Positions 59,834 to 64,000 of a stretch of 64,000 nt of DNA are shown piece by piece. Position 1 is the stretch's first letter. Each line of letters begins with the position of its first letter. The notes under the pieces were generated by a model. The model had not been told where the DNA came from. It did not search any database and saw nothing but the letters and a program-made list of their open reading frames with translations. The position numbers were made by a program, and so were the translations under genes. The stretch comes from JABWCQ01 sp964587105 (GTDB taxonomy: Bacteria; Electryoneota; RPQS01), in assembly GCA_964587105.1 (NCBI GenBank), contig CAZPKG010000001.1, forward strand, positions 248,001 to 312,000. Reading direction: 5' to 3'.

Positions 59834-60742
59834 TTACTTTTTCTTGCCCTGTAGCGCTTTTCGCTCCGCCCATTCCAGCACGATCGGTGCGGCAATGAAA
59901 ATTGACGAATAGGTACCGGTAATCACGCCGACCAACATCGCAAAGCTGAAGCCCTTCAAGACCGGACCGCCATAGAAGAACAAGACAAGCACCGTCAAGA
60001 ATACCGTCAACGACGTGATAACCGTTCTTGACATAGTCTCGTTAATACTCTGATTCATAATGTCGGAGAGCTTGACCTGTCGGAGCTTTTTCAGATTTTC
60101 ACGAATTCGGTCATAGACCACGACCGTGTCGTTCAGCGAGAAGCCCAACAACGTCAGGAAGGCGGCCAGCACGGACAAGCCGATTTCATATCCGAAGAAC
60201 ATGAAAAAGGCCCACGTCACCAGCAAGTCGTGGATCAACGCGATGATGGCGCCCACGGCGAAGGCAAACTCAAATCGCCAAGAGATATATATCAGCAGCA
60301 GAATGATAACCACAAAAGCAGAATACAAAGCCTGCGTGCGCAATTCACTGCCGACCTTCGGGCCCACGACGTCTATACTTCGAATCTCAAAATTGTTGCC
60401 GGGGAAGGCCGCCTTCAAATCGTCGGTCACTTTGCGCTGAAGCGTCTGCACGTCTTCCGAGAGTTTCATTCGGATCGAGTAGTCATCCACTGCGCCAAGA
60501 CTCGAGACGGTCTTGACTTCACCGACCTCAAGGTTCGTCAGTGCGCCGCGCACCTGACCGTCCGACACCGATTGTTCAAATCGGACAAGCATATCCACGC
60601 CGCCTCGAAAATCAATCGACCAATTCACGGGGCGGATGAACATCGTGACAAGGCCCGCAAGAATGATAAAGCAAGACACCGCGATCGCTTTCCAGCGGTA
60701 CTTGACGAAATCAACGTTGATATTATGGAAAATCTGGATCAT
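59834..60742 (-). CDS. secF: Protein-export membrane protein SecF
   Basis: 302 residues with six membrane helices. Conserved SIDFRGGVDMLVRF after the first helix and the GFSLNDTVVVYDRIREN motif in helix 4-5. With SecD it uses the proton gradient to help the Sec translocon. The ATG at 60742 overlaps the secD stop as TGATG; an upstream frame extension to 60781 is inside secD and not used. Confidence 0.96.
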   Translation of the reverse strand: MIQIFHNINVDFVKYRWKAIAVSCFIILAGLVTMFIRPVNWSIDFRGGVDMLVRFEQSVSDGQVRGALTNLEVGEVKTVSSLGAVDDYSIRMKLSEDVQTLQRKVTDDLKAAFPGNNFEIRSIDVVGPKVGSELRTQALYSAFVVIILLLIYISWRFEFAFAVGAIIALIHDLLVTWAFFMFFGYEIGLSVLAAFLTLLGFSLNDTVVVYDRIRENLKKLRQVKLSDIMNQSINETMSRTVITSLTVFLTVLVLFFYGGPVLKGFSFAMLVGVITGTYSSIFIAAPIVLEWAERKALQGKKK

Positions 60743-62772
60743 CAGATGCTCAAAGTTTGAACTTGACGACGACCAATCCAAAGGTCATAGACCAAGCGGG
60801 TGAAGAAGATCGCCGCAAAGAGGTTGACAAGAATACCGACCGTCAGCGTGAGACCGAAGCCCTTGATGGCGCCGGTGCCCATGTACCACAGAACGCCGCC
60901 GGCAATCGCCGTTGTGACGTGCGAGTCAATAATCGTTACAAGCGCGCGGTCAAAACCTGCGTCAATCGCCGCTCGAACTGTTTTGCCGTGTTTTAGCTCT
61001 TCACGAATACGCTCGAAAATCAGCACGTTCGTATCGACCGCCATACCGATAGACAAAATCACACCGGCAATACCGGGCATCGACAGCGTCAACTGGAACA
61101 GCGCCAAAATGGCAAGCTGCAAGAAAATACTGAATACCATGGCGATGTCCGCCACGCCGCCGCTCATGCGGTAATAGAACAACATGAACAGGGTCACAGC
61201 AAGGAAGGACAGCATCAAGCTCATCTTTCCGGCCTCGACCGAGTCGGTTCCTAATGAAGGCCCGATTGTGCGTTCTTCAACGACGTTCACTGATGCGGGT
61301 AGCGCGCCGGCACGAAGTACGATTGACATATCGCGCGCTTCTTCAGTGTTGTCAAGACCGGTTATGACCGCTGAACCGCCGGAAATCTTTTCGCGCAGAT
61401 TCGGAGCCATATACACCTTATCATCCAGCACAATCGCCAACCTACGGCCAACGTTTGCACCTGTAACACGAGAGAAGACCTTGCCGCCTTCCTTGGTGAA
61501 TTCAATCTGAACAATCGGCTTACCTGATTGTTCAGGATCGTAGCCTGAGCCGATTGATGAGCGAGCGTCCGCCAATTTCTCACCGGTCATTTCGGCGCGA
61601 GCCTTGACGATATAGAGCCGCCAATATTCCTTCTGGTCCGCGCCGATCTTTTCGGATTTGGCCGACCACTTGAATTCCATATCGCGCGGGATGAAACGCT
61701 GATTCTCCATTGAAGTAATCATACGTGTCACTTTGCTGCGATTCTCAAGCGGCACAAGAATATCGCCCGTGCCGCCGACCAACAACGAAAGAAGCGGGTT
61801 TTTCGCGCTTGCCGATGTATCACCAAGCGTGGTATCCGATTCAGCAAACAAATCTTCAGCTGTCTGAGCGGAATCTTTCTTAACGGAATCTGCTAACAAC
61901 GAGTCCGATCGTGTCGAGTCAGCCGCGATAGTGCTGCTGGTGTCACCCTTCATGCGGCGGGCGATGCCTTCGTCCAAGGCCAACAGAACACTCTGTGAAC
62001 GATCCGTTTCTGCCAGCAGTTTGAACTCAAGCAAAGCAGTGCGGCCAACCAAAGCGCGGGCGCGCTCCGGATCTTTCACGCCGGGAAGTTCCAAGGCGAT
62101 ACGTGAAGTGCCTAGTTTGCTAATCGAGGGTTCGGACACACCGAATTGGTCAACGCGGTTGCGCAAAATCTCCAACGAGCGGTCAACTGCGTCACCTGCA
62201 GTTTCACGCAACTTGCTGATGACATCCGCATCCGTCTGGCCTGCTTCGCCCCAAAATCGACTAAGTGAAATGCCCTTCGAGCTGGCGGATTCTTCCAGCG
62301 CGTCAAAGGCGTCTTTGGTCGTGCCCTTAGTCGCGCGCCGCACTTCGGCCATGAGACTCTCGTACTGGTCGTCCTTGCCTTTAGCGGAATGTTCGAGCAT
62401 CTGCACGAGATCCACTTCGAGCACAAGGTACATACCACCCTGAAGGTCAAGACCGCGCTTGATGGCCAAATTTCGATTCGCAGCAAGCGATTGTTCAAAC
62501 TCGCCGCGCAAGTAATTTAGCTGCTCAATCGCCGAAGCCTTGTCCGCCTCAGAGATGCTGGATTGCTGAATTTCACCCGCCAAGTCAACGTCGTCACGAT
62601 TGATATCAACCGCTAAACGAGAAAGTGGAATGCCGGATGTTTGTGATAAGCGGGTCAACAAACTTGTCTCTTGTTGAGACAAGCCGTCATAGCGAAAAGT
62701 CGGATACAAAATGTAGCCGCCTAACACTACCAGCGCAATCATTACAATTACTCTAACTCTGTGTGATTTCAT
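60742..62772 (-). CDS. secD: Protein-export membrane protein SecD
   Basis: 676 residues, six membrane helices. First helix then GLDLQGGMYLVLEVD, the periplasmic P1 region with VSEPSISKLGTSRIALELPGVKD, and the C-terminal GMAVDTNVLIFERIREEL. An insertion of about 80 residues rich in S, D and T (about 275-330: TSSTIAADSTRSDSLLADSV) enlarges the periplasmic domain compared with E. coli SecD. It is transcribed with secF from a near-consensus promoter. Confidence 0.96.
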   Translation of the reverse strand: MKSHRVRVIVMIALVVLGGYILYPTFRYDGLSQQETSLLTRLSQTSGIPLSRLAVDINRDDVDLAGEIQQSSISEADKASAIEQLNYLRGEFEQSLAANRNLAIKRGLDLQGGMYLVLEVDLVQMLEHSAKGKDDQYESLMAEVRRATKGTTKDAFDALEESASSKGISLSRFWGEAGQTDADVISKLRETAGDAVDRSLEILRNRVDQFGVSEPSISKLGTSRIALELPGVKDPERARALVGRTALLEFKLLAETDRSQSVLLALDEGIARRMKGDTSSTIAADSTRSDSLLADSVKKDSAQTAEDLFAESDTTLGDTSASAKNPLLSLLVGGTGDILVPLENRSKVTRMITSMENQRFIPRDMEFKWSAKSEKIGADQKEYWRLYIVKARAEMTGEKLADARSSIGSGYDPEQSGKPIVQIEFTKEGGKVFSRVTGANVGRRLAIVLDDKVYMAPNLREKISGGSAVITGLDNTEEARDMSIVLRAGALPASVNVVEERTIGPSLGTDSVEAGKMSLMLSFLAVTLFMLFYYRMSGGVADIAMVFSIFLQLAILALFQLTLSMPGIAGVILSIGMAVDTNVLIFERIREELKHGKTVRAAIDAGFDRALVTIIDSHVTTAIAGGVLWYMGTGAIKGFGLTLTVGILVNLFAAIFFTRLVYDLWIGRRQVQTLSI

Positions 62773-62819
62773 GGTTTAGAAAATGCCAAACCGGAGGGGT
62801 GAAGTTTGCAAAGACCTCT

Positions 62820-62848
62820 AATATACAACGTTCGAGCTTATTTGTCAA
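62820..62848 (-). promoter_or_regulatory. Near-consensus promoter of secD-secF
   Basis: Minus strand: TTGACA (62848-62843), 17-nt spacer, TATATT (62825-62820), followed by a leader of about 40 nt before the ATG at 62772. The -35 box is formed by the last sense codons of rluD. Confidence 0.75.
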
Positions 62849-63833
62849 GCTCCAACATTGCATCTTTTTTCAGTAATTCCAGAACTTTAGTAAACAGTTC
62901 TGGGGGTTCCGTCGCGAAACTAAGAGCAACACCTGATACAGGATGAATGAAGCCCAATGTTCGCGCATGCAACATAAAATGCTCTACTTCTTCAAAGATA
63001 TCCAGGTAGAGCTTCTTGCGCGCGCCTCCCAAGTGCCCAACCCGCCTAAGCCGCCCACCGTATGAAGAATCTCCAAATACCGGGTGGCCGATATGTTCAA
63101 GATGAACTCGGATCTGATGCGTTCGTCCGGTGCCCAGCTTCAGGCGAATGTACGCCGTGTCAGCGTAGTTCTCAATGATATGATAGGTTGTTATCGCTTC
63201 TTTGCCGCCCCGCCGCACAACTGCGAAACGTTTGCGATCGCCCGGATGACGGTCGAGTAATGTTTCAATTACATCTCCATCCGTCTTGAATCGCCCCCAC
63301 ACAAGTGAGCGGTATTCACGTTCCACAGTGCGGTTGCTGAACTGTTCGGTTAGCTTACGATGAACCTTTTCATCTTTCGCGACGACCAGCAAACCCGACG
63401 TCCCCTTGTCAAGTCTATGCACAATTCCAGGCCGCAAATTCTCCGGCCCGGTCGTCTTTCCCAAATGATGTAACAGCGCGTTGACGAGCGTGCCGCTGAA
63501 ATTCCCGTGAGCCGGATGCGTTACCATCCCCGCAGGCTTATTCACGACCAGCAGATACTCATCCTCATAATGAACATCGAGGGGAATTGCTTCCGGTTCG
63601 ATATCAGAGGGTTCTTGTGCTCGAAACAGAATCTCAACATTGTCACCGCCAGTCACGCGCCATGATTTGCGCACGACCTGACCATTGACAAACACCAACC
63701 CAGCCTCGATCAGGCTGTGAACTTTATTTCGGGAGATCGCCGGAAGGGCTTGCGTCAGAAAGCGGTCCAGCCGGAGCGGTTTCTGTCCCGCTGCCGCTTG
63801 CAGACGAAAGGGAGGGTGTGTCGAGTCGTTCAC
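62838..63833 (-). CDS. rluD: Ribosomal large subunit pseudouridine synthase, RluD-type
   Basis: 331 residues: an S4 RNA-binding domain (PLRLDRFLTQALPAISRNKVHSLIEAG) and a pseudouridine synthase domain with the catalytic aspartate in IVHRLDKGTSGLLVVAKD and TGRTHQIRVHLEHIGHPVFGD. It modifies 23S rRNA. The start is uncertain: GTG 63833 overlaps the end of lspA by 110 nt; the frame is open further to 63902. RluC is a close alternative assignment. Confidence 0.9.
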   Translation of the reverse strand: MNDSTHPPFRLQAAAGQKPLRLDRFLTQALPAISRNKVHSLIEAGLVFVNGQVVRKSWRVTGGDNVEILFRAQEPSDIEPEAIPLDVHYEDEYLLVVNKPAGMVTHPAHGNFSGTLVNALLHHLGKTTGPENLRPGIVHRLDKGTSGLLVVAKDEKVHRKLTEQFSNRTVEREYRSLVWGRFKTDGDVIETLLDRHPGDRKRFAVVRRGGKEAITTYHIIENYADTAYIRLKLGTGRTHQIRVHLEHIGHPVFGDSSYGGRLRRVGHLGGARKKLYLDIFEEVEHFMLHARTLGFIHPVSGVALSFATEPPELFTKVLELLKKDAMLELDK

Positions 63834-64000
63834 CGGAAGTTGGGGGGAGAGAAGCAGGGCGCTTGACAAACAAGGTCTGCCAAAGCAAAATCGTGATGCC
63901 AATTGTCACGCAGGAGTCCGCAATGTTAAACACAGGCCAGCGAGTCATGATGAAATCGGGAAAGTCCATATCCGCGAAATCAGTCACCGATCCCATCATT
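63724..64000 (-). CDS. lspA: Lipoprotein signal peptidase, C-terminal part (truncated by window edge)
   Basis: Only the last 92 or so residues are in the window; the frame continues beyond the right edge. The fragment has the catalytic aspartate pair of signal peptidase II: VTDFADMDFP and WPVFNIADSCVTIGITILL. It cleaves prolipoprotein signal peptides in the inner membrane, such as that of the lipoprotein at 16262-18256. After the last membrane helix there is an unusual Ser/Pro/Gly-rich tail of about 45 residues (PASLPPTSGERLDTPSL...) that coincides with the overlap with rluD. Confidence 0.88.
   Translation of the reverse strand, partial: MMGSVTDFADMDFPDFIMTRWPVFNIADSCVTIGITILLWQTLFVKRPASLPPTSGERLDTPSLSSASGSGTETAPAGPLSDASPSGDLPK

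Overview
The window looks like a chromosomal segment of a Gram-negative, LPS-making bacterium. It encodes LpxH, both LptF/LptG permeases, a TolC-type channel, several beta-barrel-like outer membrane proteins, SecD/SecF and LspA. The large secreted multidomain peptidases and the gene order suggest a deep-branching member of the FCB assemblage (Fibrobacteres-Chlorobi-Bacteroidetes and relatives), but this placement is inference and no rRNA is present to settle it. GTG and TTG starts are common. Promoters that can be read are of the housekeeping type (TTGACA-like, 17 nt, TATATT-like). All four tRNA genes lack an encoded CCA, and a CCA-adding enzyme gene is present. I see no prophage, insertion sequence or CRISPR array.

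Layout: 1-3.7 kb is a two-component cluster (PAS/HisKA fragment, CheY-like receiver, receiver-first histidine kinase) followed by a PAP2 phosphatase. 3.7-9.1 kb has two small hypothetical genes, lpxH, a class A penicillin-binding protein and a coiled-coil membrane protein. 9.3-15 kb carries lptF, two tRNA-Ser genes, a small-protein/nucleotidyltransferase pair, a PEGA protein, a DUF3566-like protein, gltX and lptG. 15-18.3 kb is an outer-membrane/lipoprotein pair that overlaps the end of ahcY. 18.3-22.9 kb holds ahcY and metK (activated methyl cycle), a sugar-phosphate nucleotidyltransferase and a PGI/PMI-type isomerase. 22.9-27.5 kb is a tightly overlapping run of polyprenyl synthase, mannose-family PTS IIC and IID, HPr and enzyme I, preceded by a terminator-capped, possibly structured leader. 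27.9-31.8 kb is TPR protein, cca and tolC-like.

32-40.8 kb is a secreted peptide-degradation block: S8 subtilase, M14 carboxypeptidase and gamma-glutamyltransferase. 40.9-44 kb is a partner-switching signalling module (XRE regulator, two STAS proteins, GAF-SpoIIE phosphatase, RsbW-like kinase). 44-49.7 kb contains coaD, a catalytically eroded PdxJ-like protein, a GT39-like membrane glycosyltransferase, tryptophanase, a HAD phosphatase and fructose-1,6-bisphosphatase. 49.8-57 kb has an MFS exporter, tRNA-Leu, the tig-clpP-clpX proteostasis operon, an outer membrane protein and rsmE. 57-64 kb, mostly on the minus strand, has a FlgM-like small protein, an HD-GYP c-di-GMP phosphodiesterase, tRNA-Lys, purA, secF, secD, rluD and the C-terminal part of lspA running off the right edge.

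The most interesting signals are a PdxJ-fold protein that has lost its active site, a STAS pair of which one lacks the phosphorylatable serine, a PTS with membrane subunits but no local IIA/IIB, a possible attenuator-type leader before that PTS operon, repeated cases of an intrinsic terminator touching the start of the next gene, and promoters placed so close to start codons that the mRNAs should be leaderless.
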